NCBI GenBank assembly: GCA_963798505.1
Contig: CAWCTX010000009.1
Location: 1 to 64,000, forward strand
Length of the DNA: 64,000 nt
Source: CAVWSM01 sp963798505
GTDB lineage: Bacteria > Actinomycetota > Actinomycetes > Jiangellales > Jiangellaceae
Reading direction: 5' to 3'
Both the position numbers and the translations under genes were made by a program. The notes under the pieces were generated by a model that did not search any database, had not been told where the DNA came from, and was given only the letters and a program-made list of their open reading frames with translations. Position 1 is the stretch's first letter. Each line of letters opens with the position of its first letter. Shown here one piece after another: positions 43,100 through 50,760 of the stretch.

Positions 43100-43401
43100 T
43101 CGGCCGCCGCGTCCGGGAGCCGGGCCCGCAGGGCGGCGATCTCCTCGTCACGTGCGGCGAGCTCGGCCGACACTCGATCAAGCAGATCGTCGACCTGGTC
43201 GGTGCGATAGCCGCGCAGAGCGACTCCGAGCCGCACCCGGTCGATGAACTCGGGGGCCAGTTCCCCGTCAGGCAGGGCGAAGTCAGTCACCTCATCGGGC
43301 AGCCTGGCCAGCCCGCCACCCTTGCCCGTGGCGACCACGGCGACCAGCACGAGGATTGCCACGGCGATCAGCGCGAACACGACGTACGGCACGGAGGACA
43401 T
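43096..43401 (-). CDS. membrane-anchored DivIVA-like protein
   Basis: A 101-residue protein: one N-terminal transmembrane helix (VVFALIAVAILVLVAVVAT), a short linker, then a DivIVA-type segment (FIDRVRLGVALRGYRTDQVD) running into a coiled coil (DLLDRVSAELAARDEEIAAL). The mycobacterial counterpart is Rv1209. Proteins with this short DivIVA module are thought to associate with curved or growing membrane. ATG at 43401. Coupled to tag by a GTGA overlap. Confidence 0.83.
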   Translation of the reverse strand: MSSVPYVVFALIAVAILVLVAVVATGKGGGLARLPDEVTDFALPDGELAPEFIDRVRLGVALRGYRTDQVDDLLDRVSAELAARDEEIAALRARLPDAAAE

Positions 43402-43430
43402 GGTGGCACGCTGGCCCGACAGTTGACCCG

Positions 43431-43487
43431 ACACGATGACACCCGGCGTCGATAGGTTCGACGTGGGGTGTCGTTGCGTCGAAACAG
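43431..43487 (-). repeat. palindromic interspersed repeat, copy B (upstream of folP2)
   Basis: On the minus strand it reads TTTCGACGCAACGACACCC, continuing through CGTCGAACCTATCGAC, and is about 85% identical over 55 bp to copy A inside adnB. It lies in the divergent region between the DivIVA-like gene and folP2, ending about 18 nt before the folP2 start codon, so it may overlap promoter or leader sequence. Confidence 0.7.
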
Positions 43488-43504
43488 CCTGTGAGGATGA
43501 GCCC

Positions 43505-44368
43505 GTGCAACTGCGCCTGCGCGACCAGACGTTCGCCGAGGACGCCCCCGTCGTCATGGCCATCGTCAACCGCACGCCGGACTCGTTCTACGACCGTGGC
43601 GCGACGTACGACCTGGCGGCCGCGCTCGACAGGGTGGAGCAGGTCATCGCGGAGGGGGCGGGCATCGTCGACATCGGCGGCGTGAAGGCCGGCCCCGGCG
43701 CCGGAGTGGACGCCGACGAGGAGCTGCGCCGGGTGCTTCCGTTCGTCGAGGCCGTCCGTGCTCGCTTCCCCGACGTCGTCCTGAGCGTCGACACGTGGCG
43801 CGCCGACGTCGCCCGTGCCGCGGTCGCCGCCGGCGCCGACTTGATCAACGACACCTGGTCCGGTGCTGATCCGCTGCTCGCGGTCGTCGCCGCCGAGACC
43901 GGCGCAGGGCTGGTGTGCAGCCACGTCGGACCGCTCACGCCGCGGACCCGCCCGCACCGGGTCGCCTACGACGACGTCGTCGCCGAGGTCCGCGACCGAG
44001 TGACGGCCTTGGCCGAGAGCGCGGTGGCGGCCGGCGTGCGACGCGACGGCATCCTGATCGACCCGACACATGACTTCGGCAAGAACACATGGCACTCGCT
44101 GGCCCTCACGAGGCGTCTCGACGAGCTCGTGTCGACCGGCTGGCCGCTGCTCGTCAGTTTGTCGCGCAAGGACTTTGTCGGTGAGACGCTCGACCTCCCG
44201 GTGGGCGAGCGGTTGTCCGGGACGCTGGCCGCGACGGCTGTCTCGGCGTGGCTGGGCGCACGCGTCGTCCGTGCGCACGACGTCGCGGCGACGCGTCAGG
44301 TGCTGGACATGGTCGCGTCGATCAAGGGGGTACGGCCGCCGGCCGTCGCCCGCCGCGGCCTGGCCTAA
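43505..44368 (+). CDS. folP2: dihydropteroate synthase-like protein FolP2
   Basis: A 287-residue TIM-barrel protein of the pterin-binding family. Matching blocks are VMAIVNRTPDSFYDRGATYD at the N-terminus, IVDIGGVKAGPGA, VVLSVDTWRADVARAA, ILIDPTHDFGKNTWHSL and LLVSLSRKDFVGETL. It resembles the second actinobacterial copy (Rv1207 position) more than the true folate enzyme: ASN-type pterin contacts are changed (for example NRTPDSF, GGVKAGPG). A real dihydropteroate synthase activity is therefore uncertain. GTG start. The gpgS gene that follows folP2 in mycobacteria is absent. Confidence 0.85.
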   Translation: MQLRLRDQTFAEDAPVVMAIVNRTPDSFYDRGATYDLAAALDRVEQVIAEGAGIVDIGGVKAGPGAGVDADEELRRVLPFVEAVRARFPDVVLSVDTWRADVARAAVAAGADLINDTWSGADPLLAVVAAETGAGLVCSHVGPLTPRTRPHRVAYDDVVAEVRDRVTALAESAVAAGVRRDGILIDPTHDFGKNTWHSLALTRRLDELVSTGWPLLVSLSRKDFVGETLDLPVGERLSGTLAATAVSAWLGARVVRAHDVAATRQVLDMVASIKGVRPPAVARRGLA

Positions 44369-44376
44369 AGCCCGAC

Positions 44377-45075
44377 TCACGAACTGGCGGTGTAGGGCGC
44401 GCCGACAACCCAACCGCCGGGATGGGCGGGTATCGCGCCGGTGGGTTCGAGGGTGACGGCATTGCCGATGCGGATGGTGCCCGGCCGGATGACCCAGCAG
44501 TTGAGGGCGATCGCGTTGTCGAACTCGCGTCGGATGCGGCGGAGCACGTCGAGGTCCTGCTCGCCGGTGTCGGGGTCGATGGTGGTGACGATGCATCGCT
44601 GGCGGACGGAGTGGACGCCGATGAGGGCGTCGCCGATGGCCAGCGCGTGCCCGGGCCAGCGGTGTTCGGCGTCGGCGGGCACATCACCGATGAGGATGTT
44701 GGGTCGAAGTCGGCGGACGTCGGCCCCGAGCTTGGCGATGGCGCCGTCGGTTGCCACCAGCAGGTTGAGTACGTCGAAGCGTTCGGGGCCGGAGTGGGCG
44801 ACCAGGCGAGCGTCCGGCCCGGCGGCCTGCCGGACGATCGCCGCCGCCTCCGGGCTGTCCCAGGGGTGGTCGGCCACCCGTGGGACACCGTCGGGTCCAA
44901 TGCTTGTCGGGATGGTGAGCAGCCGGTGGCGGGTGCGGCCGGTGAGCACGCCGCGCGGCCCGGCGACGTGAACCCCGCGGTCGCCGGCGATCCCGTCGAC
45001 GGTCAAGCGGGCAGCGGTCAGTCGCTCTGCGGCGAGCGACTTGATGGGGTAGCGCCACAGGCCCGCCACGTGCAT
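44377..45075 (-). CDS. MOSC-domain protein
   Basis: A 232-residue protein: an N-terminal beta-barrel domain (MHVAGLWRYPIKSLAAERLT, GIAGDRGVHVAG) and a MOSC domain with VHSVRQRCIVTTIDPDTG; the Cys there is the usual sulfur or molybdenum contact. MOSC proteins handle Mo-cofactor sulfur chemistry or reduce N-hydroxylated compounds (YiiM/YcbX-like). It begins 31 nt downstream of the AhpD-like gene and is probably in one operon with it. This pair interrupts the conserved folP2-LOG neighbourhood. Confidence 0.83.
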   Translation of the reverse strand: MHVAGLWRYPIKSLAAERLTAARLTVDGIAGDRGVHVAGPRGVLTGRTRHRLLTIPTSIGPDGVPRVADHPWDSPEAAAIVRQAAGPDARLVAHSGPERFDVLNLLVATDGAIAKLGADVRRLRPNILIGDVPADAEHRWPGHALAIGDALIGVHSVRQRCIVTTIDPDTGEQDLDVLRRIRREFDNAIALNCWVIRPGTIRIGNAVTLEPTGAIPAHPGGWVVGAPYTASS

Positions 45076-45106
45076 GACGAACTCCTCGACGAGGACTGGA
45101 TCCCGT

Positions 45107-45643
45107 TCAGGGGACGACGACCGGGAAGTCGACGTCGACGTCGACAGCCTTGTTGAGGTAGTTGGTGAGCACGTTGAGCGCGACGTGGCCGATGGTCTCG
45201 GCGATCTCCGCGTCGCTGACCCCGGCGGCGCGGGCGGCGGCCAGGTCGCGCTCGGTGACGGCGCCGCGGCTGTCGTTGACTGTGGCGGCGAAGGCCAGGA
45301 TCGCGTCGGTCTTCGGATCCGACGAGGTGGCCTTGCGGGCGGCCGTGATCTGATCCTGATCGAGATGCGCGACGTGCTCGCCGACATAGCTGTGCACAGA
45401 CAGGCAGTACGAGCACTCGTTGGCCTGCGCAACGGTCAACGCAATGAGCTCTCCAGTGGCCGCACTGAACACCCCGCGGTGGAGAGCCCCGGACAGCTCC
45501 AGGTAACCCTTGAGCAGGGCGGGGCTGTTGGCCATCGCCCGGGTCATGTTCGGGGTGACACCCATGCGGCGCTCCACCTCGCCCAGCAGGTCGCTGACAG
45601 GAGGGGTGGCGGTGTTGGGGTCGATGAGGGGCAGGCGACTCAT
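45107..45643 (-). CDS. carboxymuconolactone decarboxylase/AhpD-family protein
   Basis: A 178-residue all-helical protein with the AhpD redox motif CSYCLSVHS (C77, C80, H84), as in alkylhydroperoxidases. It is likely a trimeric peroxidase-type thiol enzyme against peroxides or reactive electrophiles. The promoter region carries two copies of CTAACGG-N16-CCGTTAG shared with the divergent CGNR regulator gene. ATG start; the MOSC gene follows. Confidence 0.85.
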   Translation of the reverse strand: MSRLPLIDPNTATPPVSDLLGEVERRMGVTPNMTRAMANSPALLKGYLELSGALHRGVFSAATGELIALTVAQANECSYCLSVHSYVGEHVAHLDQDQITAARKATSSDPKTDAILAFAATVNDSRGAVTERDLAAARAAGVSDAEIAETIGHVALNVLTNYLNKAVDVDVDFPVVVP

Positions 45644-45671
45644 GACGGTCCTCTCAGGTCGGGAATAGCCT

Positions 45672-45754
45672 CTAACGGGAAGATGGCAGGTTTGCCGTTA
45701 GGACTAGGACCGTACGCGGCTTCTCTAACGGATGCAAGGCCGTGTTACCGTTAG
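45672..45754. promoter_or_regulatory. two paired operators CTAACGG-N16-CCGTTAG
   Basis: Four exact 7-bp half-sites: CTAACGG at 45672-45678 and CCGTTAG at 45695-45701, then CTAACGG at 45725-45731 and CCGTTAG at 45748-45754. Each pair is a perfect inverted repeat with a 16-nt spacer, and the pairs are 53 bp apart. The spacers themselves differ, so the half-sites are what is conserved. The last one ends 3 nt before the CGNR GTG. The layout fits binding of the CGNR regulator, or another dimeric protein, at two divergent promoters. Confidence 0.8.
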
Positions 45755-45757
45755 TCT

Positions 45758-46384
45758 GTGGAGAAGTCAGACGCCAACCTGGTGACCGCCTCCCTGGCGC
45801 TGCTCGTGCCCGACGAGCCGGTTGCGGTGCGGCTGATGAACACGATCTGGGCCGATCGTTACGGCGTGCACGACGCTCTGGACACGACCGGCAACCTGCG
45901 TGCGTGGCTGGCCGCCACCTATCCCGACCAGACGGCCGAGTCCGCTCCGCGGCCCGCCGACCTGCAGGCCTTCCGAGCCCTCCGTGACGCGCTGCGCCGC
46001 GTGGCCGCGCTGGTCACCGATGACGACCGGCCGCGGGCCGCGTCCGCTATGACGGACCTGCGGCAGGCAGTCGCCGAGGTCAACCGGGCAGCCACGCACG
46101 CGCCGGCCTGGCCACAGCTGGCCTACCAGAACGGCCACCTCCGGCTAACTCCCACCGGACGCGTCACACCGGTGCAACGAACCCTGTCATCGATAGCGCG
46201 CGAGGGCATGGCACTCGTCGCCGGCGACCCGCCCGCTGACCTGCGGGCCTGCCAAGCCCCCGGCTGCGTGCTCTACTTCGTCAAGGACCACCCCCGCCGC
46301 GAATGGTGCTCCGTCGCGTGCGGCAACCGAGCACGCGCGGCCCGCCACTACCAACGGCACAACCTCCGCCCAAGCTCGACATGA
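45758..46384 (+). CDS. CGNR zinc-finger transcriptional regulator
   Basis: A 208-residue regulator of the CGNR family: an N-terminal ABATE-type ligand domain (residues about 10-140) and the C-terminal zinc finger ACQAPGCVLYFVKDHPRREW followed by CSVACGNRARAARHYQRH. It is divergent from the AhpD-like/MOSC pair with the four half-sites between them, so it most likely controls them and itself. The ligand is unknown. The GTG start lies only a few bases after the last half-site, hinting at a short or absent leader. Confidence 0.85.
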   Translation: MEKSDANLVTASLALLVPDEPVAVRLMNTIWADRYGVHDALDTTGNLRAWLAATYPDQTAESAPRPADLQAFRALRDALRRVAALVTDDDRPRAASAMTDLRQAVAEVNRAATHAPAWPQLAYQNGHLRLTPTGRVTPVQRTLSSIAREGMALVAGDPPADLRACQAPGCVLYFVKDHPRREWCSVACGNRARAARHYQRHNLRPSST

Positions 46385-46412
46385 CATGGTCGTGTGTTCT
46401 TGCCGGCAAGGT

Positions 46413-46575
46413 TTAGGCGCCGGTGGCCGACTCGTTGTCGAGCACGCGCACAAGGCGCGGGTGAGAATTCGGACCTCTTCCGCGCTGAGGTGATCAGCGA
46501 AATCGCGACGAACTCCCGCAAGGTAATGGGCGCGGCCACGCGCAGGCGCAATCGGCTGTGGATCCAGCTCAGCGG
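46413..46575 (-). pseudogene. possible 3' remnant of a MarR-family gene
   Basis: Between the CGNR gene and the LOG gene the minus strand encodes AHYLAGVRRDFADHLSAEEV then RILTRAL, and after a one-base shift RVLDNESATGA and a stop (TTA on the plus strand at 46413-46415). This reads like the C-terminal helices of a MarR protein. No start or winged helix precedes it: the frame is cut off at the LOG gene. Probably a fragment left by rearrangement; a chance resemblance is possible. Confidence 0.35.
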
Positions 46576-47187
46576 CTAGGGCTCGGCCTCGAGCATCTCC
46601 TCGACCACTTCAGCCGCGCTCACCACCGGCGGTGTCGCCTCCGCCAGCGCCCGCTCCAACACCTCGAACGCCTCTTCGGGCGACGACGCCCAGACGAGCT
46701 GGTCCCGCGCCGACGGCCACATGAACTCCCGCTCGACGAGGAGGTCGATCTGCTGCCGCAAGTGCGCGAACACGCCGTCGGGGTCGAGGACGACGACGGG
46801 CTTGGTGTGCAGACCGAGGGTGCGCGCCACCCAGACTTCGAGCAGCTCCTCGAGCGTGCCGATGCCGCCTGGCAGTGCGAGGAACGCGTCGGCGCGGCGC
46901 TCCATCTCCGACTTGCGCTCCCGCATGTCGGCCGTGACGACGAGCTCGTCGCTGTCGTGGTCGGCCACTTCGGAGTCGACCAGTGCCTGCGGTATCACCC
47001 CCAGGGTGCGTGCTCCTCGGGCGCGGCAGGCGCGCGCCACCGCGCCCATGCACGACACGCTGCCGCCGCCGCTCACGAGGCTCCAGCCGCGTCTGGCGAT
47101 CTGGTGGCCGACTGCCTCGGCGAGGCGAACGTACGATCCGTCGATCCGGTCGCTCGACGAGCAGAACACGCAGAGCGCGACGCTCAC
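46576..47187 (-). CDS. LOG-family protein (cytokinin-type phosphoribohydrolase)
   Basis: A 203-residue Rossmann-like LOG protein (TIGR00730). Signature residues: VSGGGSVSCMGAVARAC for the nucleotide site, MRERKSEMERRADAFLALPG and the active motif PGGIGTLEELLEVW (Glu of PGGxGTxxE). Family enzymes release ribose 5-phosphate from N6-modified AMP; the M. tuberculosis relative Rv1205 makes cytokinin-type bases. GTG start overlapping the preceding LOG gene (GTGA). Confidence 0.88.
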   Translation of the reverse strand: MSVALCVFCSSSDRIDGSYVRLAEAVGHQIARRGWSLVSGGGSVSCMGAVARACRARGARTLGVIPQALVDSEVADHDSDELVVTADMRERKSEMERRADAFLALPGGIGTLEELLEVWVARTLGLHTKPVVVLDPDGVFAHLRQQIDLLVEREFMWPSARDQLVWASSPEEAFEVLERALAEATPPVVSAAEVVEEMLEAEP

Positions 47188-47993
47188 GACGATGCCCGGT
47201 CCTCGGCCTCCGCGAGCGCGGCAGCCTCCGTGGACCGTCGGCGCTCGGCCCCCCGCACGGTCTTGACAACCTCCTCGGGATCATCGGTCAGCACGATCAG
47301 GTCGAGGTCGGGCTGGGAGATCTTCTTCTGCTTGGCGACGGTGTCGCGCAGCCAGTCGAGCAGCCCCTGCCAGTAGTCGGTGCCGACGAGCACGATGGGG
47401 AACTGCGTGACCTTGCCGGTCTGGACCAGGGTCAGCGCCTCGAACAGCTCGTCAAGGGTGCCGAACCCGCCCGGGAAGACCACGAATCCCTGCGAGTACT
47501 TCACGAACATCGTCTTGCGGGCGAAGAAATAGCGGAACTGGATGCCGATGTCGACCCACTCGTTGATGCCCTGCTCGAAGGGCAGCTCGATGCCGAGCCC
47601 GACCGAGACGCCCCCGGCGTCGCAGGCGCCCTTGTTGGCCGCCTCCATGATCCCCGGCCCGCCGCCGGTGATCACCGCATAGCCGGCCTCCGCGAGGTGG
47701 CTGCCGACCTGCTCCGCGAGCGCAAACATCGGGTCGTCGCGCTCGGTACGTGCCGAGCCGAACACGCTGATCGCCGGCCCGAGCTCGGCCAGCAGCCCGA
47801 ACCCCTCGACGAACTCGGACTGGATTCGCAAGACGCGCCATGGGTCGGCGTGCACCCAGTCCGACGGGCCACGCGAGTCGAGCAGCCGCTGGTCGGTGGT
47901 GCTGTCCTGCACCTGGCCCCGGCGCAGCGTCACGGGACCTCGCTGCTTCTGCTGCGGCCGGTCGGGATGGATGGACAAGTCGCGCTCAGTCAC
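47184..47993 (-). CDS. second LOG-family Rossmann-fold protein
   Basis: A 269-residue TIGR00730 protein, longer than its neighbour by an N-terminal extension of about 65 residues (Arg/Gln-rich, then WVHADPWRVLRIQSEFVEGF). The core has ISVFGSARTERDDPMF, VITGGGPGIMEAANKG and the active PGGFGTLDELFEAL. Related long forms occur next to the short LOG gene in other actinomycetes. The substrate is probably a nucleotide with a modified base. Coupled to the downstream LOG gene by GTGA. Confidence 0.85.
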   Translation of the reverse strand: MTERDLSIHPDRPQQKQRGPVTLRRGQVQDSTTDQRLLDSRGPSDWVHADPWRVLRIQSEFVEGFGLLAELGPAISVFGSARTERDDPMFALAEQVGSHLAEAGYAVITGGGPGIMEAANKGACDAGGVSVGLGIELPFEQGINEWVDIGIQFRYFFARKTMFVKYSQGFVVFPGGFGTLDELFEALTLVQTGKVTQFPIVLVGTDYWQGLLDWLRDTVAKQKKISQPDLDLIVLTDDPEEVVKTVRGAERRRSTEAAALAEAEDRASS

Positions 47994-48026
47994 GGTCCGA
48001 GGCTAGTCACGTCGCGCGGCGGCGGC

Positions 48027-49088
48027 TCACGAGGTGAGCCAACGCCGCAGCCGCTCCTCGCAGGCGACGATCTCGGTGACGTCGACCCGTTCGTCGTCGG
48101 CGTGCGCGAGCAGCGGGTCGCCGGGCCCGTAGTTGACCGCGGGCACGCCCAGGGCCGAGAACCGCGCGACATCGGTCCAGCCCTCCTTGGCCCGCGGCTG
48201 CCCACCGACCGCGGAGACGAACGCCGCTGCCGCCGGATGTGCAAGACCCGGTCGCGCGCCGGGCGCGGAGTCGACGAGCATCACGTCGAATCCCTCGAAC
48301 ACCGTACGGACGTGAGCCAGTGCGCTCTCCTCGGTGTGGTTGGGGGCGAAGCGGTAGTTGACCGACACGACGCAGCTGTCAGGGATGACGTTGCCGGCGA
48401 TGCCACCTCTGATCGCGACGGCGTTGAGCCCCTCTCGGTAGGTGAGGCCATCGACCTCGATCACCCCCGGCTCGTACGCCCGCAACCGGTCGAGCACCTC
48501 GGCCGCCGCGTGGATGGCGTTGACGCCCATCCAGGACCGCGCGCTGTGCGACGCCTTGCCCGGCACGCGCACATCGACGCGAAGCGTGCCGTTGCAACCG
48601 CCCTCGACCACGGCACTCGTCGGCTCGAGCAGCACGGCGAAGTCCGCCGCGAGCAGCTCAGGGCGGTGGCGGGCGAGCCGACCCAGACCATTGAACTCGG
48701 ACTCGACCTCCTCATGGTCGTAGAAGACGTACGTGACGTCGCGGCTCGGCGCATCGACCGACGCAGCCAGGCGCAGCATGACGGCCACGCCACCCTTCAT
48801 GTCGACGGTGCCACGACCGAACAGCGTCGAGCCGTCGCGGCGGCTCGGGAGGTTGCCCGCGACCGGCACGGTGTCGAGGTGTCCCGCGAGCAGAACTCGC
48901 TCCCCTTGTCCCAACTGCGTCCGCGCGACGACGGAGTCACCATCGCGCTCGACCTCGAGGTAGTCGTGATCACGCAGCGCCGCCTCCACCGCGTCGGCGA
49001 TGGCTGCCTCGGAGCCACTCACCGACTCGATGTCGCAGAGCGCGGCCGTGAGGGTCGGGCCGTCCGCAGTCAGGTCGAGAGTCGTCAT
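48027..49088 (-). CDS. dapE: succinyl-diaminopimelate desuccinylase
   Basis: A 353-residue M20 metallo-hydrolase in the succinyl branch of lysine/DAP synthesis. Zinc ligands: His in VLLAGHLDTVPVA, bridging Asp in GRGTVDMKGGVAVML, the Glu pair in FYDHEEVESEFNGLG and the Glu in AVLLEPTSAVVEG. ATG at 49088 overlaps the glyoxalase stop (ATGA). dapD and dapC lie within 6 kb, so all three dedicated succinyl-branch enzymes are clustered. Actinobacterial-type DapE without the Nudix-like extras. Confidence 0.92.
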   Translation of the reverse strand: MTTLDLTADGPTLTAALCDIESVSGSEAAIADAVEAALRDHDYLEVERDGDSVVARTQLGQGERVLLAGHLDTVPVAGNLPSRRDGSTLFGRGTVDMKGGVAVMLRLAASVDAPSRDVTYVFYDHEEVESEFNGLGRLARHRPELLAADFAVLLEPTSAVVEGGCNGTLRVDVRVPGKASHSARSWMGVNAIHAAAEVLDRLRAYEPGVIEVDGLTYREGLNAVAIRGGIAGNVIPDSCVVSVNYRFAPNHTEESALAHVRTVFEGFDVMLVDSAPGARPGLAHPAAAAFVSAVGGQPRAKEGWTDVARFSALGVPAVNYGPGDPLLAHADDERVDVTEIVACEERLRRWLTS

Positions 49089-49793
49089 CGGCGCTTGCTC
49101 GGCATCGCGCAGAACTCGTTGCCCTCCGGGTCGGCCATGACATGCCAGTCGATGTCGTCGTCGGGCGTGCGTAGCACCGTCGCGCCGCGGGCGACCAGCT
49201 CGTCGACGGCGTCGCACACCACGTCCCAGTGCACGCGGTTCTTGACCGTCTTGGGCTCGGGCACCGGCGCGAAGTCGAAGCTCTCGAACGGGCTGCGGGC
49301 GATGCCCTCGACCCATGAGAAGCCGCGCGCTGGATCGTCGACAGCCTTGGCGCCAAGTACCGTCTGCCCACCAACGGGCCTGCGCGGCTGCGGTCTCCGA
49401 ACTGGTGGTGTCGATGCCGAGCTCATACGGACGCGCGATGGGCTCGGCGGGCAGCTCGGGCCGCACGAAGGCATCAAACTCGCCACCCTCGGGATCAGCC
49501 AGCGCGGTCCAGCGGATGCCATCGTCACCCTCGGGTCGCAGCACCGTGGCGCCTGCGTCGAGCAAGGGCTGTAGGGACCGCACGTTGAGGTCGATGTGCA
49601 CACGGTGCTTGACCGTCTTGGGCTCTGGGACCCTGTTGACCCAGATCGCCTGCTCTTTCGTCGCCCCGCGCAGCACCGCGTCACCGTCGTCGAGCACCTC
49701 GAGGTCGAGCCCGAGAACACGACCCCAGAAGCCACCGAGCACCGCGGGATCGGCGGCGTCGATGACGAGGTCCTTCCACACAGCAAGAGCCAT
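49085..49793 (-). CDS. two-domain glyoxalase/VOC-family protein (one frameshift)
   Basis: The product is about 235 residues when one extra base near 49360 is removed. Both halves are VOC modules of the same type: the first begins KDLVIDAADPAVLGGFWGRV and ends near WTALADPEGGEFDAF, the second has ARGFSWVEGIARSPFESFDF and ends DWHVMADPEGNEFCAMPSK. Each has the PKTVK-RVH-D block (PEPKTVKHRVHIDLNV and PEPKTVKNRVHWDVV). The metal-binding residues of glyoxalase I are not obvious, so the reaction is unknown. It overlaps dapE by 4 nt. The break is a single base and looks like a consensus error. Confidence 0.72.
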
Positions 49794-49833
49794 GCGGGCA
49801 AGCCTGCCATGCCCTCTGGCAGGCTTGACGCCC

Positions 49834-50760
49834 ATGACGACCCGTACCGCCTGGGGCTTCGGCCTCGCCACCACCCACCGCAGCGGCGCTGTGCTCGACG
49901 TCTGGTACCCCGCGCCGCGGCTGGGGGCCAATCCTGCCGATGCGGCCGTCCCCGTCGAGCTCACCGCCGCCATGGCCGAAGATGGTGCGCGCGGCGTACG
50001 ACCGGAGATCTTGACAACCGTGATCGACCTCGACGCGCCGCCGGCGGACGCCGCCGACGCCTACCTTCGCCTGCACCTGCTCTCGAACCGCCTCGTCCAA
50101 CCGCACGGGCAGAACCTCGACGGCCTCTTCGGCGTGCTGCCCAACGTCGTCTGGACTAACCACGGGCCGTGCGCGGTCGACGGCTTCGAGGAGACCCGCC
50201 TGCGCTTGCGGCAGCGCGGCCCGGTCACCGTCTACGGGATCGACAAGTTCCCGCGGATGGTCGACTACGTCGTCCCGTCCGGTGTGCGCATCGCCGATGG
50301 CGACCGCGTACGTCTCGGTGCCCATCTGGCCGAAGGCACCACCGTGATGCACGAGGGCTTCGTCAACTTCAACGCCGGCACGCTCGGCCACTCGATGGTC
50401 GAGGGGCGCATCTCGGCCGGGGTAGTTGTCGGCGAGGGGTCCGACATCGGCGGCGGGGCCTCGATCATGGGCACGCTGTCGGGTGGCGGCAAGGAGGTCG
50501 TCTCGATCGGCAAGGGCTGCCTGGTGGGTGCCAACGCCGGCCTCGGGATCTCGCTCGGCGACGAGTCCGTGGTGGAGGCGGGCTGCTATGTGACCGCGGG
50601 CACCAAGGTCACACTGCCGGACGGCGGCGTCGTCAAGGCACGGGAGCTCTCCGGCGCGGCAGGGATGCTGTTCCGCCGCAACAGCGTCACCGGAGCGGTT
50701 GAAGCCGTGCCCCGCTCAGGGAGCTGGGGCGGGCTCAACGCCGTACTCCACACCAACTGA
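49834..50760 (+). CDS. dapD: tetrahydrodipicolinate N-succinyltransferase
   Basis: A 308-residue left-handed beta-helix acyltransferase that succinylates tetrahydrodipicolinate for DAP/lysine synthesis. The N-terminal globular part precedes hexapeptide repeats (GAHLAEGTTVMHEGFVNFNA, SMVEGRISAGVVVGEGSDIG, IGKGCLVGANAGLGISLG). The length is normal for the actinobacterial type (about 317). It is divergent from the glyoxalase-dapE pair; its TGA shares one base with the next gene. Confidence 0.93.
   Translation: MTTRTAWGFGLATTHRSGAVLDVWYPAPRLGANPADAAVPVELTAAMAEDGARGVRPEILTTVIDLDAPPADAADAYLRLHLLSNRLVQPHGQNLDGLFGVLPNVVWTNHGPCAVDGFEETRLRLRQRGPVTVYGIDKFPRMVDYVVPSGVRIADGDRVRLGAHLAEGTTVMHEGFVNFNAGTLGHSMVEGRISAGVVVGEGSDIGGGASIMGTLSGGGKEVVSIGKGCLVGANAGLGISLGDESVVEAGCYVTAGTKVTLPDGGVVKARELSGAAGMLFRRNSVTGAVEAVPRSGSWGGLNAVLHTN

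Noticed and set aside
46394..46579. Plus-strand 61-residue frame between CGNR and LOG genes
   Set aside because: No ribosome site, Arg-rich, overlaps the minus-strand MarR-like remnant which gives a better protein match.
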